From Pseudovibrio sp. Alg231-02 (GTDB taxonomy: Bacteria > Pseudomonadota > Alphaproteobacteria > Rhizobiales > Stappiaceae), in NCBI RefSeq assembly GCF_900143565.1, contig NZ_FREX01000009.1, forward strand, positions 124,001 to 188,000: a stretch of 64,000 nucleotides of DNA, read 5' to 3'. The notes below the pieces were generated by a model. It was not told the DNA's origin. It was given only the letters and a program-made list of their open reading frames with translations, and ran no database searches. Below, piece by piece: positions 33,091 through 41,925 of the stretch; within the stretch, counting starts at the first letter, position 1; every line of letters begins with the position of its first letter. The translations under genes and the position numbers were made by a program.

Positions 33091-34659
33091 ATGTATTGGC
33101 GTACCGAAAAGAAGTTCGAGACACTCTCCAGCTTTCTCAATGTACTGGAAGCGAAGCAGGAGCTTGTGAGAGTAAAGGCGCCGGTCTCAGCTCAGTTTGA
33201 AGCGACAGAAATCCATCGTCAGGTGATTGAGCAAGGTGGTCCCGTACTTCAGTTTGATAATACGATCACATGTTCGGGAACGCACAGCAATATGCCGCTC
33301 CTGACCAATATGTTCGGCACGCGAGAGCGCGTCGCTCTAGGGCTCGGCTGTGCACCAGATGAGCTTCCGGCCTTAGGTGAACTTCTGGCCTATCTTCGCT
33401 CGCCGCAACCGCCGAAGGGCCTAAAGGGCTTCATAGATGCGCTGCCTGTTGCCAAAGCAGCCTGGGCGGCTCATCCAAAACGCTTGCGGTCATCTCCACT
33501 GATAGACATGCCGGTTGATCTGGAACAGTTCCCCGTGCAGATGTGTTGGCCAAACGATGCTGGCCCGCTGATCACATGGGGCATCGTTATCACCCGCCCT
33601 CCGGGAAAAGATGATCCCTCTCAGTACAATCTGGGTATCTATCGTGCGCAGGTCATCGGCAAAGACAAAGCAATCCTGCGCTGGCTCGCCATGCGCGGTG
33701 GAGCTGCCCACCATCGCCTCTGGCAAGCGCGTGGTGAGCGTATGCCGGTTGCCGTTGTCATTGGTGCTGATCCTGCAACAATCTTGTCAGCTGTCATACC
33801 AACACCCTCCGATGTAAGCGAACTGATGATTTCCGGTGTCTTGTCCGGCGGACGACCAGAGCTGATCCCATGTAAGCACGTTGACCTGCATGTGCCAGCA
33901 TCCTCCGAGATCGTTCTGGAAGGCTTTGCGGAGCCATTAGAAACAGCTGAGGAAGGTCCATTTGGGGACCATACCGGCTATTACAACGACCCTGATCAGT
34001 TCCCAGTTTTCAAAGTATCGGGTATTCGTGCCCGCAAGGATCCAGTCTACATGAGCACCTTCACCGGCAGAGCGCCAGACGAACCTGCAGTCCTGTCCGA
34101 AACTATGAACGATGTATTCTTGCCATTGCTGAAACAGCAAATTCCGGAGGTCGTCGATCTATGGCTGCCACCTGAGGCGTGTTCCTATCGAATTGCAGTT
34201 CTCAAGATCAAAAAAAGCTATCCCGGTCAGGCACGTCGCGTGATGATGGGCATGTGGTCGCTGCTACCTCAATTCACCATGACCAAGCTGATCATCACCG
34301 TTGATGAAGACATAGACTGCAGAAGCTGGAGCGATGTGATGTGGGCCGTTGCCACCCGCATGGACCCATCTCGTGATCTCGTTGTTCTGGATCGCACACC
34401 TGTCGACACGTTGGATTTTGCATCTGGTATGGAAGGTCTGGGCGGCAAGCTCGGTATTGATGCAACAACCAAAATCGGATCAGAAACGCGTACTGACTGG
34501 CCGGAAGTGATGCGTATGCCGGAAGAGCTGACCAAGAAGGTTGAAGATCGCTGGGATGAACTGTTCCCCAGTGGCTTGCCTAAAAAACAAAACCAGGATC
34601 AACCAAAGGATGCTATCACCCCTTCAGAGATCAAGAATTCTCCTGAAGGAAGTGAGTAG
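33091..34659 (+). CDS. ubiD: UbiD-family decarboxylase
   Basis: 522 residues of the prenylated-FMN-dependent UbiD family: ITRPPGKDDPSQYNLGIYR and GGAAHHRLWQARGERMPVAV around the cofactor and metal site, GAPDELP-like region (LGLGCAPDELPALGELL), EGPFGDHTGYYND with the conserved acidic residues, and the C-terminal quaternary-contact tail. It is expected to decarboxylate 3-polyprenyl-4-hydroxybenzoate in ubiquinone synthesis. UbiD relatives with other aromatic substrates exist, but the neighbouring ubiX and the divergent ubiTUV favour the quinone role. The C-terminus has a polar extension (KNQDQPKDAITPSEIKNSP). Confidence 0.9.
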   Translation: MYWRTEKKFETLSSFLNVLEAKQELVRVKAPVSAQFEATEIHRQVIEQGGPVLQFDNTITCSGTHSNMPLLTNMFGTRERVALGLGCAPDELPALGELLAYLRSPQPPKGLKGFIDALPVAKAAWAAHPKRLRSSPLIDMPVDLEQFPVQMCWPNDAGPLITWGIVITRPPGKDDPSQYNLGIYRAQVIGKDKAILRWLAMRGGAAHHRLWQARGERMPVAVVIGADPATILSAVIPTPSDVSELMISGVLSGGRPELIPCKHVDLHVPASSEIVLEGFAEPLETAEEGPFGDHTGYYNDPDQFPVFKVSGIRARKDPVYMSTFTGRAPDEPAVLSETMNDVFLPLLKQQIPEVVDLWLPPEACSYRIAVLKIKKSYPGQARRVMMGMWSLLPQFTMTKLIITVDEDIDCRSWSDVMWAVATRMDPSRDLVVLDRTPVDTLDFASGMEGLGGKLGIDATTKIGSETRTDWPEVMRMPEELTKKVEDRWDELFPSGLPKKQNQDQPKDAITPSEIKNSPEGSE

Positions 34660-34664
34660 GCTGC

Positions 34665-35228
34665 ATGACGAAGCGTATCATTGTCGGAGTATCGGGCGCA
34701 TCCGGAGCTCAACTTGCTCTGAAAACGCTGGAAATCCTGAAAGCGCTGAGTGTCGAAACGCATCTGGTACATTCAAAAGGAGCCGTCGCTTCTGTTCAAC
34801 ATGAGCTTGGCAAGGATGGTGTTGAGCAGCTCAAAGCGCTTGCATCCATCACCTACGCACCTGATGAAATGACAGCCGCTATTGCAAGCGGCTCGTTCCA
34901 CACTGACGGTATGATCATCACGCCATGCTCCATGCGTACACTATCAGGTGTGGCCTATTCTTTCTCAGACAACCTGCTCACGCGTGCTGCTGATGTTGTG
35001 CTCAAAGAGCGCCGCAAGTTGGTTCTCGTCCCGCGTGAGACACCTTTGCATGAGGGACATTTGGAGGCGATGCTCAAGGTGACTCGGATAGGTGGAATTA
35101 TCGCACCGCCGGTGCCTCCATTTTATGCAGATATGCAAAACAAAGCGGATATGCTCAAAGAAATTGCTGCTCGCGGCATTAATACACTAGGAATTGACCC
35201 GGGCGTGAACATGACTAAGTGGCAATAG
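34665..35228 (+). CDS. ubiX: UbiX flavin prenyltransferase
   Basis: 187 residues. Prenylates FMN with dimethylallyl phosphate to make the cofactor of UbiD. Motifs: IIVGVSGASGAQLALKTLEI at the N-terminus, ITPCSMRTLSGVAYSFSDNL, RAADVVLKERRKLVLVPRET and the late-strand GGIIAPPVPPFY. It begins 5 bases after the ubiD stop codon, with its ribosome site (GGAAGTGAG) inside the end of ubiD, so the two are co-expressed. Confidence 0.95.
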   Translation: MTKRIIVGVSGASGAQLALKTLEILKALSVETHLVHSKGAVASVQHELGKDGVEQLKALASITYAPDEMTAAIASGSFHTDGMIITPCSMRTLSGVAYSFSDNLLTRAADVVLKERRKLVLVPRETPLHEGHLEAMLKVTRIGGIIAPPVPPFYADMQNKADMLKEIAARGINTLGIDPGVNMTKWQ

Positions 35229-35320
35229 AATTATCCTAGGTTACTTTACTGTAATCTTATGAAAATTCATCGTCCACTTTGCGGCTTAAGTTTACCGGCG
35301 ATAGCTACCTTTACCTCGGA

Positions 35321-35345
35321 ATTGAATAGGTAATTTCTATTCAAT
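35321..35345. promoter_or_regulatory. AT-rich perfect inverted repeat
   Basis: ATTGAATAG (35321-35329) and CTATTCAAT (35337-35345) around a 7-base loop, followed by TTTTAA. It lies 93 bases after ubiX and 30 bases before the small exported-protein gene. It may be a weak ubiX terminator or an operator. Confidence 0.35.
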
Positions 35346-35375
35346 TTTAATAGAAAAATACTAAAGGTGAAGATA

Positions 35376-35714
35376 ATGTCCCTGTGTTTTAAGCGCCCCC
35401 TCTGGTTTGGCCTCTTCGTATTTTCGGCTCTTTTCCTAGTGTTAGCGCTAGGTCAGAAAGCGAATGCGACATCTATCACTCTGGATACCACTGATACCGA
35501 ACTCTGCGAAGTTCAGGTCACAATTGGACCGGAGGCTCCCAACGGACCCATTCATAGATTTACTGATATCGATGCGGATGATCGCTACACCTTCCAGACG
35601 AATAAGCTCTGCAATCGCCGCTCTGTAGGTGGTGAGGCATGCCTGGAAGATTACACCGAATGGTCATGTTGTGAAGCGAAAGACGGCGAGGACATCACCT
35701 GCAGAGTGCCTTAA
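35376..35714 (+). CDS. Small exported cysteine-rich protein
   Basis: 112 residues from the ATG at 35376 (AAAGGTGA upstream; a GTG at 35367 is also open). The N-terminus MSLCFKRPLWFGLFVFSALF is a Sec signal peptide, probably cleaved after AnAnA-type residues near QKANA. The mature protein, about 80 residues, is acidic and holds six cysteines (LCEVQ, LCNRR, EACLE, SCCEA, TCRVP), an even number consistent with three disulfides in the periplasm or outside the cell. I recognise no homologue. Local DNA is AT-rich. Confidence 0.65.
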   Translation: MSLCFKRPLWFGLFVFSALFLVLALGQKANATSITLDTTDTELCEVQVTIGPEAPNGPIHRFTDIDADDRYTFQTNKLCNRRSVGGEACLEDYTEWSCCEAKDGEDITCRVP

Positions 35715-35814
35715 ATTAGGTCTCCCAGCTCAATTGCACAAAAAACGACCTTCTCTAAGTCGGCGCAATTTGCCAACATAGTTCCTACGACGAGTATTGT
35801 ATGTCGAGGAATGT

Positions 35815-36534
35815 ATGAAAACGATTGGCTTATTAGGAGGAATGAGCTGGGAGAGCACTGCTACTTATTACAGACTGATTAATCAGCAAACACGTTTACG
35901 GCTTGGCGGACTCCATTCTGCTGAGTTGGTTTTATGGTCTTTTGATTTTTCTCAGATCGAGTTGCTTCTTGCTCACGGAGAGTGGGAAGAAGCGGGTAAC
36001 CTGCTAAAACAGGCGGCGCTGAAATTAGAAGGTGCCGGTGCTGATTGCATTGTGATCTGTGCGAACACAATGCACAAAGTCGCCTCCTACATCCAGGATG
36101 GTTTGACGATCCCATTCATTCATATTGCTGAAACAACTGCGAATGCCATCCAAAAGGTAAAACGCAGGAAACCACTTTTGCTTGCAACGCGTTACATTAT
36201 GGAACAGGATTTTTACATCAGAAGATTGCAGGATACCTACGGATTATCGGTAGTGATCCCTGACAATGGAGGGCAAGCCGTCGTCCATGACATCGCCTAT
36301 AATGAGTTGTGTCGGGGTCAGATTAATGAGGATTCTCGCCGCACACTCTTGCAGATTGTCAGAAAAGCACAGGACCAGGGTGCAGATAGTGTCATTCTGG
36401 GGTGCACAGAGCTTGGACTGTTGGTGGGGCAGGAGGATATTTCAGCTCCGGTCATTGATAGCACCACGGAACATGTGCGTGGAATTTTGGATTTTGCATT
36501 GAAGAATGAAAGTGAATTTGAAGAGCTAGTCTAA
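35815..36534 (+). CDS. Aspartate/glutamate racemase family protein
   Basis: 239 residues from the ATG at 35815 (MKTIGLLGGMSWESTATYYR; GAGGAA upstream, favoured over an ATG six codons earlier). The two catalytic cysteines are in CANTMHK and GCTELG. The family interconverts L- and D-aspartate or glutamate without cofactor; some members act on other amino acids. The pattern GGMSWEST is typical of RacD/YgeA-type enzymes. A gamma-glutamyltransferase gene follows 35 bases later, so a joint role in glutamate-containing peptides is possible. Confidence 0.9.
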   Translation: MKTIGLLGGMSWESTATYYRLINQQTRLRLGGLHSAELVLWSFDFSQIELLLAHGEWEEAGNLLKQAALKLEGAGADCIVICANTMHKVASYIQDGLTIPFIHIAETTANAIQKVKRRKPLLLATRYIMEQDFYIRRLQDTYGLSVVIPDNGGQAVVHDIAYNELCRGQINEDSRRTLLQIVRKAQDQGADSVILGCTELGLLVGQEDISAPVIDSTTEHVRGILDFALKNESEFEELV

Positions 36535-36569
36535 TCAGCGGGAATTTGCCCGCTTCAGGAGGGAAAATA

Positions 36570-38318
36570 ATGAAGAAACTATGGGTCTCTGCCGTACTGG
36601 CAGCAGGGCTTGCTTTACCTGCGCAAGCGCAGGAGGTGGCGGACAGTATTGCGCCGGAAATGGCAAGCGGAATCTCCGACAAGCAAATGGTAACCGCGCA
36701 GAAGTTTATGGTGGTTGCTGCAAACCCTCATGCATCAAAAGCGGGTTTTGATGTTTTGAAAGCTGGCGGAAACGCCATTGATGCAATGGTTGCTGTGCAG
36801 CTCATGTTGGGGTTGGTTGAACCACAATCCTCCGGGATCGGCGGTGGTGCCTTCCTCGTTTATTACGGCGCAGAAGCGGGCGAGCTGACCACATATGACG
36901 GTCGTGAAACAGCGCCTGTATCCGCAACACCGGAATTGTTTCAAAACGAAAACGGCGAACCGCTCAAATTCTATGATGCAGTTGTTGGCGGCCTATCTGT
37001 AGGAACGCCAGGCACAGTAAAGCTGCTGTATGATACTCATGCGAAATTGGGCTCTCTGCCATGGGCAGATCTGGTTGCACCTGCCATCAAACTCGCAACA
37101 GACGGCTTTGAAGTTTCGCCACGCCTGAACGCTTTGATCACCAATGATCAAGAGCGCCTCTCTCGTTTCGAAACAACGAAAAACTACTTCCTGCCGGGTG
37201 GCACTCCTTTGCCAGTTGGGCACCTGCTCAAAAACCCAGAGTATGCAGCGACACTGACTGCAATTTCTCAAAATGGAGCGGACGGTTTCTATTCCGGAGA
37301 TATTGCAAAGTCCATCGTTGAGACTGTTCAGTCTGCTAAGGGCAATCCGGGTAAACTGGCTCTTGAGGATCTGGCAAACTACCAAATCAAAGAGCGTGCC
37401 GCTGTTTGTGCAGAGTACCGCGCCTTTGAAGTTTGTGGCATGGGCCCACCATCCTCTGGCGCTCTGACTGTTGGTCAAATCCTCGGTCAGCTCAACAGCT
37501 ATGACCTGCCTTCCATGAACTCAGGCGATCCAAATGCATGGCGCTTGATTGGTGATGCATCCCGTCTCGCCTTCTCTGATCGCGGTCGCTACATGGCGGA
37601 CAGTGATTATGTGCCAATGCCAACCAAAGGCCTCGTTGCGCCTGCTTACCTCAAAGAGCGCGCAGAGTTGCTGAGTGGTGACAAAGCATTGTCAAAAGAG
37701 CAGGTGGTACCGGGGAACCCAACATGGGATCACGCCATGTTGCTGGCTGACGATGAGAGCATTGAACTGCCATCAACCAGTCATTTCTCTATCGTAGATG
37801 CAAACGGCAATGCTGTTTCCATGACGACCACAATTGAGAACGGCTTTGGTTCACGCCTGATGACCAATGGTTTCCTGCTCAACAACGAGTTGACGGACTT
37901 CTCGTTCCGTACGCATCGTGACGGTGTGCCGATTGCTAACCGCGTTGAGCCGGGCAAACGTCCACGTTCTTCCATGTCTCCGACAATCGTGATGAAGGAC
38001 GACAAACCATTCGTTGTTGTTGGGTCTCCGGGCGGCAGTCGCATCATTGGCTATGTTGCAACAACACTGGTTGCGAACCTGGATTGGGGCATGAATATTC
38101 AGGAGGCGATCTCTATGCCGCATCTGGTCAATCGCTTTGGTACCTATGACCTTGAGAAGGGCACCGCCGCTGAAAAGCTGCAGCCAGCACTGGATGCTAT
38201 GGGTTACAAAACCAATATTCGCGACCTCAATTCCGGTCTTCATGGAATTGTGATCACGGCAGATGGCCTGCAAGGTGGCGTAGATCCACGCCGCGAAGGT
38301 CTTGCTCTGGGTGAATAA
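36570..38318 (+). CDS. ggt: Gamma-glutamyltransferase, periplasmic
   Basis: 582 residues from the ATG at 36570 (GGAGG upstream), with a Sec signal peptide KKLWVSAVLAAGLALPAQAQ. The enzyme hydrolyses or transfers the gamma-glutamyl group of glutathione in the periplasm. The proenzyme is cut before the catalytic threonine, Thr403 in STSHFSIVDANGN; the preceding large subunit has GGNAIDAMVAVQLMLGLVEP and SSGIGGGAFLVYY, and the small subunit has PRSSMSPTIV and VVGSPGGSRIIG. It appears co-transcribed with the racemase-family gene. Confidence 0.94.
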   Translation: MKKLWVSAVLAAGLALPAQAQEVADSIAPEMASGISDKQMVTAQKFMVVAANPHASKAGFDVLKAGGNAIDAMVAVQLMLGLVEPQSSGIGGGAFLVYYGAEAGELTTYDGRETAPVSATPELFQNENGEPLKFYDAVVGGLSVGTPGTVKLLYDTHAKLGSLPWADLVAPAIKLATDGFEVSPRLNALITNDQERLSRFETTKNYFLPGGTPLPVGHLLKNPEYAATLTAISQNGADGFYSGDIAKSIVETVQSAKGNPGKLALEDLANYQIKERAAVCAEYRAFEVCGMGPPSSGALTVGQILGQLNSYDLPSMNSGDPNAWRLIGDASRLAFSDRGRYMADSDYVPMPTKGLVAPAYLKERAELLSGDKALSKEQVVPGNPTWDHAMLLADDESIELPSTSHFSIVDANGNAVSMTTTIENGFGSRLMTNGFLLNNELTDFSFRTHRDGVPIANRVEPGKRPRSSMSPTIVMKDDKPFVVVGSPGGSRIIGYVATTLVANLDWGMNIQEAISMPHLVNRFGTYDLEKGTAAEKLQPALDAMGYKTNIRDLNSGLHGIVITADGLQGGVDPRREGLALGE

Positions 38319-38338
38319 AAACCAGAATTAACGAAGCT

Positions 38339-38376
38339 GAGACTCGAGAGATCGGCATAATTGTCTCTTGAGTCTT
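38339..38376 (+). terminator. Hairpin downstream of ggt
   Basis: GAGACTCGAGAGAT (38339-38352) pairs with GTCTCTTGAGTCTT (38363-38376) with two mismatched or wobble pairs. There is no U-tract, so it may be a weak terminator only. Confidence 0.4.
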
Positions 38377-38495
38377 AGCACCCTGCTAAGCGTGTACCAA
38401 AGTACGCTCTTAGGTGTCTTCCTTCCTCTGTGATAGCTAGAAACTCTTGAAATTGGCTGTGCCTGTCGGCTCTGGCCTGTGAGGTGCTAGTGCCA

Positions 38496-39920
38496 ATGAC
38501 GGAGCTACTCCAACATCCGCCCAAAGATACTTGCATGCCATCGGTTGTGCATCGGTGGGTGCTGCTGGCTGCAATGAGTTTCATCCTTGGGCTCGCTTTG
38601 TTGGATGAAACAGTCGTCAGTCTGGCTCTGCCAACCATCTCAGAAGAGTTTGGTATGACACTCACTCAAGCCCATTGGGTGGTGAATTCCTATCTGCTGA
38701 TGTTCGCAGCTTTGGTGGCTCTGGGTGGCAAACTCGCTGATCTGGTGAACATCAATTACCTCATCCTCTCTGGCATGATCATCTTCGGTCTAGCGTCGCT
38801 GGCCTGTGGTCTTGCTCCAAACGGAGGCTTCCTCGTAGGCGCGCGTGTGGTACAGGGGATTGGCGCTGCAATCATGTTCCCTCTGCCCATTGTTGCTATT
38901 TCACGCATATTCCCACCTGAAGGCAGAGGCTTTGCATTGGGCGTGTTCGGCTCAATCGCCACTATCTTTCTGTCTTCAGGGCCACTCGTGAGCGGCTACT
39001 TCACGAGCTATTTCTCTTGGCGATGGATTTTCTGGATCAACCCACCCTTTGTTCTGATCGTCTGCTTGGTTATCGCATTTGCTCCGTTGAAAGGGCGCAT
39101 TGCACACGGACAGGATAAAAGCCTTTCGGATTACTCATTTGACTGGCTCGGCATCATCACATTGCTTGTGGGGCTTTTCTTCTTCGTGCTGGCCATCATG
39201 CAAGCGCCGGAATGGGGCTGGACATCAAGAGATATCGTCTTGTCATTTGCTGTTGGGGTGTCCGCGCTAGCCATCTTCCTCTGGAATGAACTGCATATAA
39301 AAGCGCCGCTCATTCAAGTGCGTTTCTTCAAGAAGCCTTCCTTCGCAGTTGCGGCATTTGTGGTCTTTCAGGCGCAATATTCCAAGATTGCAATGTTCAT
39401 TTTTGGAGCTTTGTACTTTCAGGATAAACTCGGCTTTGCTCCGTTCTTCGCAGGTTTAGCATTGATGTCGGCAGTCGTGATGAATGCAGCAACAGCTGGG
39501 TTGAGTGGTGTCTGTGTTGACAAGTTTGGTGTTCGTAAGCCGGCCATGTGGGGCCTATTGGTGCTGTCCAGTTCAACGCTCTGGCTAACTGCCTTCATTG
39601 CCGAAGATAACTATTGGTTGCTGCTCCCCGCACTTCTTGCATGGGGAGCAGCAATGCCATTGTTGTTTCTGCCATCAATGAAGTCATCAGTGGACTCAGT
39701 TGAGCTAACGAAGAAGGGGCAGGCGAGTGGTGTGATGATCACATCTCAAATGCTGGGTGGCACAATAGGAATGTCCATCTCCAGCTCGATCTTCCTTTTC
39801 ACGGAAAGCTATGAGTACGTATTCGGCACCGCAGCAGCTGTCACTCTGCTCTGCTACCTGCTGTCTTTTATGTACTTCGGAAAAGATGCAGGTGCTCTCG
39901 ACAGTGAAAAACAGAGCTGA
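38496..39920 (+). CDS. MFS transporter, DHA2 (14-TM) drug-exporter family
   Basis: 474 residues from the ATG at 38496 with GAGGTG upstream; a GTG four codons earlier is also open. Motif C-like and family signatures: LALLDETVVSLALPTISEEF in the first segment, HWVVNSYLLMFAALVALGGK, RVVQGIGAAIMFPLPIVAIS and LVSGYFTSYFSWRWIFWINP. About fourteen hydrophobic segments. This group (EmrB, QacA-like) exports hydrophobic or cationic drugs with proton antiport. No TetR- or MarR-type gene is adjacent. Confidence 0.9.
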   Translation: MTELLQHPPKDTCMPSVVHRWVLLAAMSFILGLALLDETVVSLALPTISEEFGMTLTQAHWVVNSYLLMFAALVALGGKLADLVNINYLILSGMIIFGLASLACGLAPNGGFLVGARVVQGIGAAIMFPLPIVAISRIFPPEGRGFALGVFGSIATIFLSSGPLVSGYFTSYFSWRWIFWINPPFVLIVCLVIAFAPLKGRIAHGQDKSLSDYSFDWLGIITLLVGLFFFVLAIMQAPEWGWTSRDIVLSFAVGVSALAIFLWNELHIKAPLIQVRFFKKPSFAVAAFVVFQAQYSKIAMFIFGALYFQDKLGFAPFFAGLALMSAVVMNAATAGLSGVCVDKFGVRKPAMWGLLVLSSSTLWLTAFIAEDNYWLLLPALLAWGAAMPLLFLPSMKSSVDSVELTKKGQASGVMITSQMLGGTIGMSISSSIFLFTESYEYVFGTAAAVTLLCYLLSFMYFGKDAGALDSEKQS

Positions 39921-39937
39921 TGCAATCACCAGCTCTG
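39912..39937 (-). terminator. Terminator of guanine deaminase gene
   Basis: CAGAGCTGATG (39912-39922) and CACCAGCTCTG (39927-39937) with one wobble; on the minus strand it is followed by TTTTT. It overlaps the stop codon of the convergent MFS gene and may serve both. Confidence 0.75.
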
Positions 39938-39946
39938 ACCGTAGCG

Positions 39947-41272
39947 TTATCCTGCTTGAGAATAGACCCGCTTACCATCCACATAAGTCGCTGCAATCGC
40001 GCGATCATCGCCAAGGATCATCTGAATAAACAGCTGCTCAATCACGTTATTGGCGTAAGCCATGCGGTGGCGGATCAGTGGTGTTGAGAGTGGGTCAATA
40101 ATAGCGAAATCCGCTTCCATACCCACTTTGATGTTACCGATCCGGTTTTCCTGATAGAGCGCTTTGGCTGAACCAACCGTCGCCAGATAATAGGCCTGTA
40201 CCGGGTGCAATGAGTAGCCTTGTAACTGGGCAACCTCATAGGCCGTCCGCATTGTGGTCAGCATGGAGAAACTGGAGCCACCACCCACATCTGTTGCCAG
40301 CCCTACAGTGATCGGATCGTGTGTAAAATGCGAACCGCGTACATCAAACAATCCAGAGCCAATAAAGGTGTTCGAGGTTGGACAATGCGCAATCGATGTC
40401 CCGGTTTCATGAATAAGCGCTTTTTCACGATCATTCAGATAAATCCCATGCCCAAGCACACAGCCCTTTCCCAGCAAGCCAAAGTGTTCGTAAACGCCAA
40501 CGTAATCAGGATGCTCAGGATATAGCTCTCCGACCCATTCCAGTTCCTGGCGGTTCTCAGAAGTATGGGTCTGTAGCAAAGCTTCAGGATGCTCTTTCCA
40601 GAGCGCTCCGGTCGCTTCCATCTGCTCAGGAGTAGAAGTTGGTGCAAAGCGGGGAGTTATGGAATAGAGCGCACGACCCTGTCCATGCCATTTCTCCAAC
40701 AACGCTTTGGATTGATCATAACCTGTCTGCGCAGTATCACGCAGGTTTTCTGGCGCGTTGCGGTCCATCATGACTTTACCGGCAGCGATGCGCATGTTGT
40801 ATCGCGCAGCCTGCTCAAACAGCGCATCCACGGACTCAGGATGAATGGTGCAGTAAACGGAAGCACTGGTGATGCCGTTTGAAAAGCTTTGCTGCAAATA
40901 AACGTCGGCAGCACGGCGCGCGTAGTCAATGTCGCCAAATTTGGCTTCAGCAGGGAAGGTATAGGTGTTTAACCACTCGATCAGCTGAGCGCCGTAGGAA
41001 GCAATAACCTCTGTCTGCGGATAATGGACATGGCAATCCACAAAGCCCGGCAGAATGAATTTGCCGCTGTGATCATGAACCACAGCATCACTTGGCAGCG
41101 CCTTAATAAGCTCTGCCGCGTCGCCAACTGCGGTAATCCTACCGTTTTCGGTAACAACCAGCCCATCAGACCAGTCTGTCAGTGCCTCTGCCGGATTATC
41201 GCAGAACGGATCGCCGCTAAATTGGAATACATGGCCGCGAAGCGCTGTAATCGTCCGAACAGTGTCTTGCAT
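39947..41272 (-). CDS. guaD: Guanine deaminase
   Basis: 441 residues of the amidohydrolase superfamily. Zinc ligands lie in the HxH of PGFVDCHVHYPQT (about 75-87), the His of TSENRQELEW/QTHTSEN, LGHGIYLND and TDVGGGSSFS. The block LPGFVDCHVHYPQTEVIASY is the GuaD-specific form. It converts guanine to xanthine and ammonia. Together with deoD at 7 kb it belongs to purine salvage or purine-nitrogen catabolism. A good terminator follows. No regulatory gene is adjacent. Confidence 0.93.
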   Translation of the reverse strand: MQDTVRTITALRGHVFQFSGDPFCDNPAEALTDWSDGLVVTENGRITAVGDAAELIKALPSDAVVHDHSGKFILPGFVDCHVHYPQTEVIASYGAQLIEWLNTYTFPAEAKFGDIDYARRAADVYLQQSFSNGITSASVYCTIHPESVDALFEQAARYNMRIAAGKVMMDRNAPENLRDTAQTGYDQSKALLEKWHGQGRALYSITPRFAPTSTPEQMEATGALWKEHPEALLQTHTSENRQELEWVGELYPEHPDYVGVYEHFGLLGKGCVLGHGIYLNDREKALIHETGTSIAHCPTSNTFIGSGLFDVRGSHFTHDPITVGLATDVGGGSSFSMLTTMRTAYEVAQLQGYSLHPVQAYYLATVGSAKALYQENRIGNIKVGMEADFAIIDPLSTPLIRHRMAYANNVIEQLFIQMILGDDRAIAATYVDGKRVYSQAG

Positions 41273-41391
41273 CAGATCTTCCCCGGGAATTGAACCAAAC
41301 AGCCATATCTAGCGTAAATCCCGGTAGGGATCGAGGGTAAATACGTAATTACCCGGGAGAGATCTGAGAACAACGTGATGCGTGTAAGAGA

Positions 41392-41925
41392 TCAGTCCTC
41401 TTCTACTGCTGCTTCATTGAGTTCAACGTCAATCATCAGATCAGCCGCAATACCTTCCAATGCTTCAGAGACTTCTGCCGGCGACAGATGTGGCGGAATA
41501 ATAATGCGAGCATTTGCGCGGAACATAAGATCACCACTCATGGAACCCGGTTCAACCAGTGACTCCAGAGTCTCAATGCTCACATGAAGATCTGCCAGCA
41601 CGCTGGAGACACGGCTGATCATGCCGGGTTGATCTTGTCCCAGAATATGAAGAAGCGCATGAGCACCTGCTGGCGCATCACCCGTGTTGTGAACGTGAAT
41701 GCCAATGGTAAGCCCCACAGACTCAAGCTTGGTCAGAGCGGCTGAAAGATCTGCTGCCTGTGCCTTTTCAACATGTACACGAACAATCCCCGCAAACTGG
41801 CCTCCCAGACGCGAGAGGGAACTGTCGATCCAGTTCGCTTTGTGATCAGCAACCACCTTGGAGATTTCACCAACCAGACCTGGGCGGTCATCAGCAACGA
41901 CGGTGAGGACAAGCTCTTTTTTCAT
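41392..41925 (-). CDS. GcvR-like protein with two ACT domains
   Basis: 177 residues made of two ACT-type modules: ELVLTVVADDRPGLVGEISK and ALLHILGQDQPGMISRVSSV, each opening with the D-R/Q-PG glycine loop that binds amino acids. The layout is that of GcvR, the glycine-responsive negative regulator of glycine cleavage in E. coli, but free-standing ACT-ACT proteins in alphaproteobacteria are not known to act in that way. No gcvA or gcv gene is near. Confidence 0.82.
   Translation of the reverse strand: MKKELVLTVVADDRPGLVGEISKVVADHKANWIDSSLSRLGGQFAGIVRVHVEKAQAADLSAALTKLESVGLTIGIHVHNTGDAPAGAHALLHILGQDQPGMISRVSSVLADLHVSIETLESLVEPGSMSGDLMFRANARIIIPPHLSPAEVSEALEGIAADLMIDVELNEAAVEED

Noticed and set aside
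33091-34659. UbiD homologue as an aromatic-degradation decarboxylase
   Set aside because: Possible for the family, but the adjacent ubiX and divergent ubiTUV make ubiquinone synthesis the simpler reading.
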